Below the pieces are notes generated by a model, which was not told the DNA's origin, did no database searches, and saw nothing but the letters and a program-made list of their open reading frames with translations. A stretch of 64,000 bases of DNA. Source: Ureibacillus terrenus. Its GTDB lineage: Bacteria > Bacillota > Bacilli > Bacillales_A > Planococcaceae. The position numbers were made by a program, and so were the translations under genes. Shown here piece after piece: positions 51,739 to 60,664 of the stretch (the first letter of the stretch is position 1; each line of letters opens with the position of its first letter). The stretch covers positions 1-64,000 of the forward strand of contig NZ_VIGD01000012.1 of the NCBI RefSeq assembly GCF_006569205.1, read 5' to 3'.

Positions 51739-53022
51739 ATGGCTCGTTTAAAAGAAGTGGAAACGGTGAAAGAAAAGGCGATATTGGTAGGTGTCAATAT
51801 AAACGATCCCAACTTCGAATATTCCATGGAAGAATTGGCGAATCTCGCGGAAGCTTTGGATGTGGAAGTGCTGGGTCAAGTGACGCAAAATCTGGAGCGC
51901 ATCAATCCATCACATTATGTCGGGAAAGGGAAAGTGTCCGAAATCAAAAATTTTATGGAAGAAACAGGCGGAAATCTCGTCATTTTTAATGATGAACTCT
52001 CGCCGTCCCAAATCCGCAACTTGGAAAGGGAGCTGGATTGCAAAGTCATTGACCGGACAACTTTGATATTAGATATTTTTGATCGCCGGGCGAAAACGAA
52101 AGAGGCAAAACTGCAAGTGGAGCTTGCACAGCTGCAATACATGTTGCCGAGACTTGTGGGGCTCTATTCTTCTCTTTCGAGACAAGCCGGTGCAACGGGC
52201 GGGAGCCTTCGAAACAGGGGGCTTGGTGAAACAAAATTAGAGCTGGATCGGCGCAAAATCGAAGATCAAATTTCAAGATTGCGGAAGGAACTTGAACAAA
52301 TCGAAGAGCAACGGGAAACCCAAAGAAAGAAAAGAAGAAAAAATGAAATTCCGGTAGTATCCCTTGTCGGATATACCAACGCAGGAAAATCGACAATCAT
52401 GAACAAATTGATTGCAAGATACGGACATGCGGAAAAAGAAGTATTGGAAAAGGATATGCTGTTTGCCACGCTGGATACCTCTGTGCGAAAAATCGAATTG
52501 CCGGATAAGAAACAGTTTTTGCTTACGGATACGGTCGGATTTGTCAGCAAACTGCCCCATCAATTGGTCAAAGCTTTCCGCTCGACATTGGAGGAAGCGA
52601 GAGAAGCGGATTTATTACTGCATGTGGTGGATGTTTCGCATCGTGAATATCCGTTTATGATGGACGTAACTACCCGGACGTTAAAAGAAATTGGGGTTGA
52701 AAATGTTCCAACCATTTATGTTTATAATAAATGCGATTTGGCCAATGTTCCTTATCCACGGGTTTATGGAGACGACCTCTGGATTTCGGCAAAGGAAGGG
52801 AAAGGCCTGGATGAATTGATTGAATGCATTCGTAAACATATTTTCTCTGATTATCATCTTTGTGAGATGTTTGTTCCATTCCGCAGGGGGGATATAGTGT
52901 CTTATTTAAATGAAAATGCCACGGTAATTTCATCGGAGTATGAAGAAGAAGGCACAAGATTGAAAGTGGAATTGAAGGAAGCGGATTTTAAAAGGTTCGA
53001 GGAATTTGTGGTAAAAAAATAA
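51739..53022 (+). CDS. hflX: Ribosome-associated GTPase HflX
   Basis: 427 residues from ATG 51739 (GGAGGG 6 nt upstream). N-terminal HflX domain (NPSHYVGKGKVSEIKNFMEE, FNDELSPSQIRNLERELDCKVIDRTTLILDIFDRRAKTKEAKLQVELAQLQYMLPRLVG), a glycine-rich linker and coiled coil, then the G domain: GYTNAGKST (G1), LFATLDT (G2), LTDTVGFV (G3), NKCDL (G4), ISAKEG (G5). It splits stalled 70S ribosomes after stress. Single gene with its own terminator. Confidence 0.96.
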   Translation: MARLKEVETVKEKAILVGVNINDPNFEYSMEELANLAEALDVEVLGQVTQNLERINPSHYVGKGKVSEIKNFMEETGGNLVIFNDELSPSQIRNLERELDCKVIDRTTLILDIFDRRAKTKEAKLQVELAQLQYMLPRLVGLYSSLSRQAGATGGSLRNRGLGETKLELDRRKIEDQISRLRKELEQIEEQRETQRKKRRKNEIPVVSLVGYTNAGKSTIMNKLIARYGHAEKEVLEKDMLFATLDTSVRKIELPDKKQFLLTDTVGFVSKLPHQLVKAFRSTLEEAREADLLLHVVDVSHREYPFMMDVTTRTLKEIGVENVPTIYVYNKCDLANVPYPRVYGDDLWISAKEGKGLDELIECIRKHIFSDYHLCEMFVPFRRGDIVSYLNENATVISSEYEEEGTRLKVELKEADFKRFEEFVVKK

Positions 53023-53031
53023 GGAAAAGAT

Positions 53032-53059
53032 CGGGGAAAATCGTTCCCCGCTTTTTTAT
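53032..53059 (+). terminator. Terminator after hflX
   Basis: CGGGGAA and TTCCCCG pair over AATCG, followed by CTTTTTT. Confidence 0.85.
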
Positions 53060-53301
53060 GCAATCAATGAAAAACCAAGTTTTAATTATTTTAATATAAC
53101 ATATTAAAGGGTTGGTGATAATTAATTACAGAAGAAACGGTCTGAAATTTAGGAAAATAATAAATAAATTAAAAATTTTAACATTTATTTTTTATATTGA
53201 TAAAATTTAGAATTTTATTTATAACTATTAACTGTAATTGTGCGGAAGTGACAAATTTTTCAGAAAAAAGAAAATACATCTTTAAGAAAGTAGGTATGCT
53301 G

Positions 53302-54789
53302 ATGTTATCAAAAGAAGAGATATTGAAATCTGTTCCCCGGAAAGGTTTTTTTGGACATCCTAAAGGTCTGTTTACGCTGTTCTTTACGGAGTTCTGGGAA
53401 CGTTTTTCGTATTATGGCATGCGTGCGATTTTAATCTTTTATATGTACTATGAGCTGCATGAAGGCGGTTTAGGTCTCGAGCGGGGCACTGCAAACTCCA
53501 TTATGGCCATCTATGGTTCTTTGGTGTATATGTCCGGCATTGTCGGAGGATGGGTTTCCGACCGCATCTGGGGTCCCCGCAAGACAATGTTTTACGGCGG
53601 GATACTGATAATGATAGGGCATATTATTTTAGCCCTGCCCCTTGCATTAACAGGTCTTCTTTTATCAATGGCGTTTATTATTATCGGCACAGGTTTGTTA
53701 AAAACGAATGTATCTTCCATTGTCGGAGAGATTTATGATGAAAATGATAACCGCAGGGATTCCGGTTTCAGTATTTTCTACATGGGAATCAATATGGGTG
53801 CGTTTTTGGCGCCGTTCATTGTTGGTACAATCGGAGAAACTTACAGCTTCCATTTAGGCTTCGGCTTGGCGGCTGTCGGAATGTTTATCGGTTTAACCAT
53901 TTATACAATCACGCAAAAGAAAAACCTTGGATTGGCAGGAACCCAAGTGCCAAATCCATTGAACAAAGCAGAAAAGAAAAAGGCGATGCTGAATTTTGCG
54001 ATCATTATTGTACTGGTGGCGATTGTATTAGGCGGATTATATGCGGCCGGCAATTTGACAATGGGCGTATTCAGCACGATCATCACAACGCTCGGAGTAT
54101 TAATTCCTACTGCATTTTTCATTTTAATGTATAGAAGTCCGAAAACGACAAAAGATGAAAAATCCAGAGTATTGGCATATATTCCATTATTCATCGCAGC
54201 GGTGATGTTCTGGGCCATCCAGGAACAGGGAGCAACCATATTGGCGACTTATGCAGATACAAGAACCGATTTGAATGTCGGGGAATTTGAATTAAAAGCT
54301 TCCTGGTTCCAGTCCTTGAACCCGTTGTTTATTATCATGTTTGCACCTGTATTTGCGTGGTTATGGATGAGGCTTGGACAACGGCAGCCTTCAACGCCGC
54401 TCAAGTTTTCCTTGGCACTGTTTTTCGCGGGCGCATCCTTTTTGGTGATGATGATTCCTTCAAAACTTTCCGGCGGTACAGAATTAGTGAGCCCATTATG
54501 GCTGGTATTGTCATTCTTTTTGGTCGTAATCGGGGAACTGATGCTTTCGCCTGTCGGACTATCGGCGACGACTAAACTTGCCCCGCAAGCTTTCGCTTCC
54601 CAGACAATGGCTCTTTGGTTTCTTACAAGCGCAGCGGCGCAGGCCATTAACGCACAGTTGGTAAGATTATATGAAGCGGTTACGGAGTTTGCGTATTTTG
54701 GTATGCTTGGCGGACTATCGATGGTTCTTGGTTTAATCATATTATTGTTAACTCCTATAATTACTAAAGCAATGAAGGGAGTTAAATAA
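53302..54789 (+). CDS. dtpT: POT/PTR-family di/tripeptide transporter (DtpT-like)
   Basis: 495 residues from ATG 53302; GTAGGT 7 nt upstream is weak but fits better than ATG 53296, and the frame's farther start at 53197 reads non-membrane sequence. GHPKGLFTLFFTEFWERFSYYGMRAILIFYMYY carries the ExxER motif that couples protons; GGWVSDRIWGPRKTMFYGG and GTGLLKTNVSSIVGEIYDENDNRRDSGFSIFYMGINMGAFLAP contain the PTR2 signatures. About fourteen membrane segments. Imports small peptides with protons. Confidence 0.94.
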   Translation: MLSKEEILKSVPRKGFFGHPKGLFTLFFTEFWERFSYYGMRAILIFYMYYELHEGGLGLERGTANSIMAIYGSLVYMSGIVGGWVSDRIWGPRKTMFYGGILIMIGHIILALPLALTGLLLSMAFIIIGTGLLKTNVSSIVGEIYDENDNRRDSGFSIFYMGINMGAFLAPFIVGTIGETYSFHLGFGLAAVGMFIGLTIYTITQKKNLGLAGTQVPNPLNKAEKKKAMLNFAIIIVLVAIVLGGLYAAGNLTMGVFSTIITTLGVLIPTAFFILMYRSPKTTKDEKSRVLAYIPLFIAAVMFWAIQEQGATILATYADTRTDLNVGEFELKASWFQSLNPLFIIMFAPVFAWLWMRLGQRQPSTPLKFSLALFFAGASFLVMMIPSKLSGGTELVSPLWLVLSFFLVVIGELMLSPVGLSATTKLAPQAFASQTMALWFLTSAAAQAINAQLVRLYEAVTEFAYFGMLGGLSMVLGLIILLLTPIITKAMKGVK

Positions 54790-54843
54790 GAAAAAACGTC
54801 TCAATTGTAAGGGTTCAGGCAAATGATGCAACATAATTCGCAG

Positions 54844-54877
54844 AGCCGGTGGAGAAATGTTTCCATCGGCTTTTTTG
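54844..54877 (+). terminator. Terminator after peptide transporter gene
   Basis: AGCCGGTGGA and TCCATCGGCT pair (one G-U) over about 7 nt, followed by TTTTTG. Confidence 0.85.
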
Positions 54878-54916
54878 TTTGAAAAAGCCTTATTTTTAGA
54901 TGATTTTCATTTTCAA

Positions 54917-54945
54917 TTGATTTTTCAAAATTTAGTACTTATAAT
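54917..54945 (+). promoter_or_regulatory. Sigma-A promoter of the yclNOP operon
   Basis: TTGATT (54917-54922), 17-nt spacer, TATAAT (54940-54945). The Fur box begins 12 nt downstream, over the start site. Confidence 0.75.
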
Positions 54946-54957
54946 GTTTATGTACTC

Positions 54958-54976
54958 GATTATGATAATCATTATC
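54958..54976. promoter_or_regulatory. Fur box upstream of yclN
   Basis: GATTATGATAATCATTATC matches the 19-bp Fur consensus GATAATGATAATCATTATC at 18 positions. It overlaps the expected transcription start, so iron-loaded Fur would block initiation. Confidence 0.92.
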
Positions 54977-55007
54977 AATAAAAACAGAAAAAGATGGGGA
55001 CAAAAAA

Positions 55008-55961
55008 ATGAGGTTATGGGTATTGATCTTAGCAGCAATCATCCTGTCCTTCATCTCGCTGTTCATAGGAGCAATCGACATCAAACCCGCTGATTTGTTG
55101 GATTGGGATTCGCAGCAGGCGCAAATTTTTTTGATCAGCAGGGTGCCCCGGTTGCTTGCAATCATTTTAGCGGGTGCAGGAATGAGTATTGCTGGTTTAA
55201 TTATGCAGAGTTTAAGCAGAAATAAATTCGTATCACCTACTACGGCAGGCACATTGGATGCAGCGAAGCTGGGAATTTTGATTTCCATCTTATTGTTCTC
55301 GCAAGCGGCATATATGCAAAAAATTATTTTCAGCTTTGTTTTTGCGTTTGCAGGGACGATCCTGTTCATGCAAATCCTGGACCGGATCAAATTTAAGGAT
55401 CCTGTGTTTGTGCCGTTGATCGGTATCATGTACGGTAATATCCTATCCTCCATTACGACTTTTTTCGCGTATGAAGGGGATTTGATCCAAAACATAAATA
55501 CTTGGTTAATGGGAAGTTTTATGCTTATTATCTCAGGACGTTATGAACTTTTATATGTCAGTGTTCCTGCGATCATTTTGGCTTATTTATATGCTAATAA
55601 ATTTACAGTTGCCGGCATGGGCGAGGATTTTGCCAAAAACTTGGGCTTAAGTTATAAAGCCGTGCTGAATCTAGGATTAATCCTTGTGGCAATCATCTCG
55701 ACCACGGTCGTTTTGACGGTCGGGGTCATCCCGTACCTGGGATTGATTGTTCCGAATATTGTCTCCATTTATATGGGGGACAATTTGCGCAAAACAATTC
55801 CCCATACCATTGTATTGGGAGTTGTATTCCTATTAATCTGCGACATTATTGGAAGAGTTGTAGTGTATCCATATGAAATTCCTGTCAATGTGACAGTCGC
55901 GGTAATAGGCAGTTTGCTCTTCTTAATCATGTTGTTTAGGGGGAGAGCATATGCGAAGTAA
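55008..55961 (+). CDS. yclN: Catechol/petrobactin-type siderophore ABC permease YclN
   Basis: 317 residues, ATG with AGATGGGG upstream. FecCD family: SRVPRLLAIILAGAGMSIAGLIMQSLSRNKFVSPTTAGTLDAAKLGI, GVIPYLGLIVPNIVSIYMGDNLRKTIP are the core signatures, with about nine membrane segments. Order N-O-P-Q matches the B. subtilis ycl/fpb petrobactin operon. Overlaps yclO by 11 nt. Confidence 0.92.
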   Translation: MRLWVLILAAIILSFISLFIGAIDIKPADLLDWDSQQAQIFLISRVPRLLAIILAGAGMSIAGLIMQSLSRNKFVSPTTAGTLDAAKLGILISILLFSQAAYMQKIIFSFVFAFAGTILFMQILDRIKFKDPVFVPLIGIMYGNILSSITTFFAYEGDLIQNINTWLMGSFMLIISGRYELLYVSVPAIILAYLYANKFTVAGMGEDFAKNLGLSYKAVLNLGLILVAIISTTVVLTVGVIPYLGLIVPNIVSIYMGDNLRKTIPHTIVLGVVFLLICDIIGRVVVYPYEIPVNVTVAVIGSLLFLIMLFRGRAYAK

Positions 55962-56907
55962 TATAGTGAAATTGATTGTGCTGGCGATTATTGGGATTAT
56001 TTGTATTTTGCTTTATGGATTTTATGATATCAAAGGCGGATTCGATTATGCTTTCCCTCGGCGCATGATGCGGGTCGGAGCGATGGTTGTGACCGGTTTC
56101 GCCATCGCTTATTCAACAGTGGTGTTCCAAACGATCACCCACAACCGAATATTGACACCATCGATTATGGGGATCGACTCCATGTATGAAGTTGTTCAAA
56201 CGTTGATTTTCTTCTTTGCCGGCTCCTCGTCGATATGGGTGGTTAATCAATATTTAAACTTTACAACGGCGCTTGCCGCAATGATTCTGTTTGCCTTGCT
56301 GCTGTATCGGACGATATTCCGTGCGGATAAGTATCCGATTTACCTGCTTTTATTGATGGGGATGATTATCGGTACTTTCCTGGGAAGTTCCGTGTCCTTC
56401 TTGCAGGTGTTGATAGATCCCGTCGAATATTTGAGTTTGCAAAACTTATTGTTTGCCAGCTTTACAAGGATAAAGGTAGAGCTATTGTTCATTGCAAGCA
56501 TCATTTTGTTGATTTCCTTTATTTTGGGATACAAATTGCTGCATCAATTGGACGTGGCTTCGCTTGGCAGGGAAAATGCGATTAATTTGGGAGTAAACTA
56601 CGATCGTTTAGTCATGCAGGTTTTAGTATTATCATCAGTGCTTATTGCCACATCAACGGCGTTGGTCGGTCCAATTACTTTTTTTGGATTGATTGTCGCC
56701 AATCTTTCTTATCATTTTTTTGCAACTTACAGGCACTCCGTATTAATTTTGGGTGCCGGATTATTTAGTGTAATCGCTCTCGTAGGCGGGCAGTTTTTGG
56801 TTGAACATGTGTTTGAATTCAATACTACTTTAAGCGTCATTATCAACTTTGTAGGCGGAATCTACTTTATTTATTTATTACTAAAGGAGAGTAGGGCTGC
56901 GGGATGA
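55951..56907 (+). CDS. yclO: Siderophore ABC permease YclO
   Basis: 318 residues, the second FecCD permease: RMMRVGAMVVTGFAIAYSTVVFQTITHNRILTPSIMGIDSMYEVVQTL, then LVGPITFFGLIVANLSYHFFATYRHSVLI. GGGGAGAG precedes the ATG inside the end of yclN. Overlaps yclP by 4 nt (ATGA), so the three genes are translationally coupled. Confidence 0.92.
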   Translation: MRSNIVKLIVLAIIGIICILLYGFYDIKGGFDYAFPRRMMRVGAMVVTGFAIAYSTVVFQTITHNRILTPSIMGIDSMYEVVQTLIFFFAGSSSIWVVNQYLNFTTALAAMILFALLLYRTIFRADKYPIYLLLLMGMIIGTFLGSSVSFLQVLIDPVEYLSLQNLLFASFTRIKVELLFIASIILLISFILGYKLLHQLDVASLGRENAINLGVNYDRLVMQVLVLSSVLIATSTALVGPITFFGLIVANLSYHFFATYRHSVLILGAGLFSVIALVGGQFLVEHVFEFNTTLSVIINFVGGIYFIYLLLKESRAAG

Positions 56908-57671
56908 TTGAAATTAAAGGGTTGACGAAAAAATATGGAAATAAACCTGTTGTCAGTGATGTTTCGTTGACAATTCGGCCACATGCGATTACTTCCTTCA
57001 TCGGGCCAAACGGTGCAGGGAAGTCAACCTTGTTGTCGATGGTTAGCCGATTAATAGATGCAGATACAGGGGAAGTATTATTGGATAACAAGAATGTGAA
57101 AAGTTGGAAATCAAGTGAGTTGGCAAAGCGGGTTTCCATTTTAAAACAGTCCAATTTCTTAAATGTTCGATTAACAGTAAGGGAACTCGTGTCCTTTGGT
57201 CGCTATCCTTATTCGAAAGGCAGATTGACGCCTGAAGACGAACAATATGTGGAAAAAGCGATTGAATATATGAATTTGAAAGAGATTGAGGACAAATATT
57301 TGGATCAATTATCAGGCGGCCAAAGACAGAGGGCGTTCATCGCAATGGTGATTGCCCAAGATACGGATTATATTCTTTTGGATGAGCCATTGAACAACCT
57401 GGACATGAAGCATTCCGTGCAGATTATGAAAATATTGCGCCAGCTTGTGGATGAATTGGGTAAAACGGTTGTCATCGTATTGCATGACATCAACTTTGCT
57501 TCTGTTTATTCGGATTATATAGTGGCTTTAAAAAACGGAAAAGTTGTGAAAAATGGACCTACCGACGAGATTATCAATTCTGAAGCGTTGAGGGAAATCT
57601 ACGATATGAATATTCCGGTTCAGGAACAAAATGGATGCCGGATTTGCGTATATTTTAATTCCCATACTTGA
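56904..57671 (+). CDS. yclP: Siderophore ABC ATP-binding protein YclP
   Basis: 255 residues. Walker A GPNGAGKST, Q-loop in VSILKQSNFLNVRLTVRELVSFGRYPYSKGR, signature LSGGQRQRAFIAMVIAQ, Walker B YILLDEPLNNLD and switch VIVLHDINFA: a FepC-type ATPase. It powers import through YclNO. Confidence 0.94.
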   Translation: MIEIKGLTKKYGNKPVVSDVSLTIRPHAITSFIGPNGAGKSTLLSMVSRLIDADTGEVLLDNKNVKSWKSSELAKRVSILKQSNFLNVRLTVRELVSFGRYPYSKGRLTPEDEQYVEKAIEYMNLKEIEDKYLDQLSGGQRQRAFIAMVIAQDTDYILLDEPLNNLDMKHSVQIMKILRQLVDELGKTVVIVLHDINFASVYSDYIVALKNGKVVKNGPTDEIINSEALREIYDMNIPVQEQNGCRICVYFNSHT

Positions 57672-57683
57672 TTGGCATGAAAA

Positions 57684-57724
57684 TGATTTAGAAAAGTGTC
57701 GGCGCTTTTCTAAATCATTTTTTG
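57684..57724 (+). terminator. Terminator between yclP and yclQ
   Basis: GATTTAGAAAAG and CTTTTCTAAATC pair perfectly over 8 nt, followed by ATTTTTTG. It allows the binding protein to be expressed apart from the permease genes. Confidence 0.92.
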
Positions 57725-57744
57725 TAAAATATTCAAAAAACATA

Positions 57745-57773
57745 TTGACGAACCAAAACTTGATCATTATAAT
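57745..57773 (+). promoter_or_regulatory. Separate sigma-A promoter for yclQ
   Basis: TTGACG (57745-57750), 17-nt spacer, TATAAT (57768-57773): near-consensus, stronger than the yclN promoter. Confidence 0.85.
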
Positions 57774-57783
57774 TAAATTCGGT

Positions 57784-57806
57784 TATTGATAATGATTATC
57801 AATATC
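57784..57806. promoter_or_regulatory. Fur box upstream of yclQ
   Basis: TATTGATAATGATTATCAATATC contains the perfect dyad TTGATAATnATTATCAA and overlaps the start site of the yclQ promoter. Confidence 0.92.
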
Positions 57807-57838
57807 AAAAATTTCTTAGGACGGGAGAGAGGAATGAG

Positions 57839-58855
57839 ATGAAAAACTGGAAATTATTCGCAGTTATTCTTGCAACGCTGGTCTTTATCTTGGCTGCTTG
57901 TGGCGACGATAAAGCGGAGAAAGATACAGGCACAAATACAAATGAAAATAAACAAGAAGCTTCGGGAGCATTCCCTATGACAATTTCCCCTACAATTGCT
58001 GAAACGAAGGATGAAGAATCAGGCCAGACTACGGTTTACGAAGATGTGACGTTTGAAAAAATGCCTGAAAGAATCGTTGTATTCGACTTCGGTTTCTTAG
58101 ATACACTGAATGCTTTGGGTGTTGAAGGCATTGTTGGCGTTCCAAAAGACGGCACGTTGCCAAAACATCTTTCTAAATTTGCTGGAGACGAATATGCAAG
58201 CGTTGGTAACTTGAAAACTCCGGACCTTGAAGAAATTGCTGCATTAGAACCGGATGCCATCTTCATTTCAGGTCGCCAAGCGACATTCTATGATCAATTA
58301 AAAGAAATCACGCCAAACGTAGTCTTCGTTGGCACTTCCCAAGACGATTACTGGGGCACATTCGAGAAATCTGTTGATATTGCAGCAAAACTGTTCGGTA
58401 AAGAAAAAGAAGCTGAAGACTATTTGGCAAAATTTGATTCGAAGCTTGATGAAATCAAAAATTTAGCCGGCCAATACAAAACTTCATTAGTAACTATGTA
58501 CAACGAAGGTAAATTATCCGGTTTTGGCAAAAATTCACGTTTCGGATATGTATATGATATTTATGGTTTCACTCCGGTAACTGACGACATTGAAGCTTCA
58601 TCCCACGGTTCAGATTTCGGGTTCGAATCGATCTTAAAATTCGATCCGGAAGTATTGTTCGTCATTGACCGTACAGCAGCTATCGGCGGACAATCCAACA
58701 TCGAAGCGGACATGGAAAATGACATCATTAAGCAAACTCAAGCATACAAAAACGGAAAAATCGTTTACTTGGACGGTGCGCTTTGGTACTTATCCGGTGG
58801 CGGTTTGCAATCTGAAATGTTGAAAATTGAGGAAATCTTGGAGGAATTAAAATAA
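57839..58855 (+). CDS. yclQ: Siderophore-binding lipoprotein YclQ
   Basis: 338 residues, ATG with AGAGAGGA upstream. Signal peptide with lipobox ILAAC. TVYEDVTFEKMPERIVVFDFGFLDTLNALGVEGIVGVPKDGTLPKHLSKF, NLKTPDLEEIAALEPDAIFISGRQ and the C-terminal QTQAYKNGKIVYLDGALWYLSGGGLQSEMLKIEEI match the class III binding protein of the petrobactin system in Bacillus. It has its own Fur-boxed promoter, so more binding protein than permease can be made. Confidence 0.92.
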   Translation: MKNWKLFAVILATLVFILAACGDDKAEKDTGTNTNENKQEASGAFPMTISPTIAETKDEESGQTTVYEDVTFEKMPERIVVFDFGFLDTLNALGVEGIVGVPKDGTLPKHLSKFAGDEYASVGNLKTPDLEEIAALEPDAIFISGRQATFYDQLKEITPNVVFVGTSQDDYWGTFEKSVDIAAKLFGKEKEAEDYLAKFDSKLDEIKNLAGQYKTSLVTMYNEGKLSGFGKNSRFGYVYDIYGFTPVTDDIEASSHGSDFGFESILKFDPEVLFVIDRTAAIGGQSNIEADMENDIIKQTQAYKNGKIVYLDGALWYLSGGGLQSEMLKIEEILEELK

Positions 58856-58871
58856 TATAAAAGAAGTAATA

Positions 58872-58911
58872 TAAAAGAAGCTGTCCGTAATTGGACAGCT
58901 TCTTTTATTTC
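58872..58911 (+). terminator. Terminator after yclQ
   Basis: AAAAGAAGCTGTCC and GGACAGCTTCTTTT pair perfectly over GTAATT. Confidence 0.92.
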
Positions 58912-59050
58912 TGCAGAAGTTATTTTCCAGAAATAAGAAAAAACGTTAATAAAACAGGGAGAGATAAAGGAAAAATTTTTATTTATTTAGGTATTATTTA
59001 TACATAAAGCTGGCAATTTAATTGATAAATACTCTTTTATGGAGGGAAAA

Positions 59051-59662
59051 GTGGGAAATTACCGATTGTTCATTGCGGGATTCATGTCCTTTGCCCTTTT
59101 TATTGCTTTGCGTTATACTTATGATTCCTCTTTTTTTGTTTCCTTTGATGAAAATATGCGGTTATTGTTTGCCGGAAACAAGTTGATCGGTTTGTTTCAT
59201 TATTTGGGGGAAACGAAATTCATTATTTTCATTACGTTGTTTTTATTGTTATGGTTATGGTTTAAATTCCAGAATTATTGGGGGATGTTTTTTGTCACTT
59301 TGACCATTCCGGTTGGCATTTTGTTGAATCAGCTGGTGAAAAAGTGGGTGAAACGGCCGCGGCCTGAAATAGAAGATCAGCTGGCCTCCTTCAGTTTTCC
59401 TTCCGGCCATGCAATGGTGGGGATGCTTTATTTGTTTACAATCGCATTTTTGCTGTCTGAGCGGACATCCGTCACAATAATGAAATGGTTGTACTGGATC
59501 GGAGCCGGTGTCATCGCTTTTTTCATCGGCTTATCCAGAGTGGCCGAAAGCCGGCATTTTGCGACTGATGTGATTGCCGGATGGCTTCTGGGGTTGACAT
59601 GGTTCTGCATTTGCGTTTATTTGTATAAAAATTTGAAGAGGAATCAGATTACAGAAAAATGA
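59051..59662 (+). CDS. PAP2-family membrane phosphatase
   Basis: 203 residues from GTG 59051, chosen because GGAGGG lies 4-5 nt upstream; the in-frame ATG at 59039 is part of that site. The three acid-phosphatase motifs are intact: KKWVKRPRPE, FPSGHAM and SRVAESRHFATDV. Six membrane segments. Such enzymes dephosphorylate undecaprenyl pyrophosphate or phosphatidylglycerophosphate; which applies here is unknown. Confidence 0.92.
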   Translation: MGNYRLFIAGFMSFALFIALRYTYDSSFFVSFDENMRLLFAGNKLIGLFHYLGETKFIIFITLFLLLWLWFKFQNYWGMFFVTLTIPVGILLNQLVKKWVKRPRPEIEDQLASFSFPSGHAMVGMLYLFTIAFLLSERTSVTIMKWLYWIGAGVIAFFIGLSRVAESRHFATDVIAGWLLGLTWFCICVYLYKNLKRNQITEK

Positions 59663-59693
59663 AACGCATCTTCAGCGTTTCATTTTTTTATAA
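59660..59693 (+). terminator. Terminator after PAP2 gene
   Basis: TGAAACGC and GCGTTTCA pair over ATCTTCA, followed by TTTTTT. The stem includes the stop codon. Confidence 0.9.
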
Positions 59694-59796
59694 GTTTTTT
59701 TAGAGCAAAAAAAATAGTTTTGGAAAAGAAAGTTGCACTTAGGAAAAATTCGTGTATATAATATAATACTAGTAAAGAGAATGAAAGGATGTTACA

Positions 59797-60612
59797 ATGA
59801 ACGACATCGTTTTGGCGTTTAGCCTGACACTGCTGGCAGGGCTGGCAACGGGCCTTGGCGCGCTGATCGCATTTTTTACTGAAAGAACAAATAAAAAGTT
59901 TTTATCGGCAGCGCTGGGCTTTTCGGCCGGTGTCATGATTTATGTTTCGTTAATTGAAATATTCTTTAAAGCCAAAGATGCATTAACCCTTGCATTGGGA
60001 GACACAAAAGGCTACTGGATGACAGTAATAGGCTTTTTCGGGGGAATGTTGTTCATTGCATTGATTGATAATTTCATACCCAACAAGACGAATCCGCATG
60101 AAGTAAAAACCGTTGAGGATGTACAACAAGCAGAACGGACGCATAAGGAAATAGAGAATGTAAAGTTGATGAAAGTGGGAGTTTTTACGGCATTGGCAAT
60201 AGGGATTCATAACTTTCCGGAAGGCATTGCGACATTTATGTCCGCGATGCATGATCCAAGCGTCGGAATTGCCATAGCCATTGCCATTGCCATTCACAAC
60301 ATCCCGGAAGGAATAGCTGTTGCCATTCCGATTTTTTATGCCACAGGCCAGCGTATGAAAGCATTTAAACTCTCCTTTTTATCAGGTCTGGCGGAACCAA
60401 TCGGCGCTCTCGTAGCATTTTTAATATTGATGCCGTTTTTAAATGATGTTATGTTTGGAATTATTTTTGCTGCAGTTGCGGGGATTATGGTGTTTATTTC
60501 CCTTGATGAACTGCTTCCGGCTGCGAAGAAATATGATGAAACCCATTCATCGATTTACGGTTTGGTAATCGGGATGGCTGTGATGGCGGTAAGCTTGATT
60601 TTATTATCCTAA
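59797..60612 (+). CDS. zupT: ZIP-family zinc transporter ZupT
   Basis: 271 residues, eight membrane segments, ATG with GAAAGGATG upstream. The two metal-site helices are IGIHNFPEGIATFMSAMHDP and IAIHNIPEGIAVAIPIFY; SLIEIFFKAKDAL and ISLDELLPAAKKYDE are also conserved. It imports zinc and other divalent metals. No Zur box was recognised in the 130-nt upstream region. Confidence 0.94.
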   Translation: MNDIVLAFSLTLLAGLATGLGALIAFFTERTNKKFLSAALGFSAGVMIYVSLIEIFFKAKDALTLALGDTKGYWMTVIGFFGGMLFIALIDNFIPNKTNPHEVKTVEDVQQAERTHKEIENVKLMKVGVFTALAIGIHNFPEGIATFMSAMHDPSVGIAIAIAIAIHNIPEGIAVAIPIFYATGQRMKAFKLSFLSGLAEPIGALVAFLILMPFLNDVMFGIIFAAVAGIMVFISLDELLPAAKKYDETHSSIYGLVIGMAVMAVSLILLS

Positions 60613-60613
60613 T

Positions 60614-60664
60614 AAAAAAGGAGTTGTTTGGAAGTCCAGGACTTCTGAACAACTCCTTTTTTAT
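60614..60664. terminator. Bidirectional terminator between zupT and thrB
   Basis: AAAAAAGGAGTTGTT and AACAACTCCTTTTTT pair with an inner stem GAAGTCC/GGACTTC, giving a long near-perfect hairpin that serves both converging operons. Confidence 0.93.
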
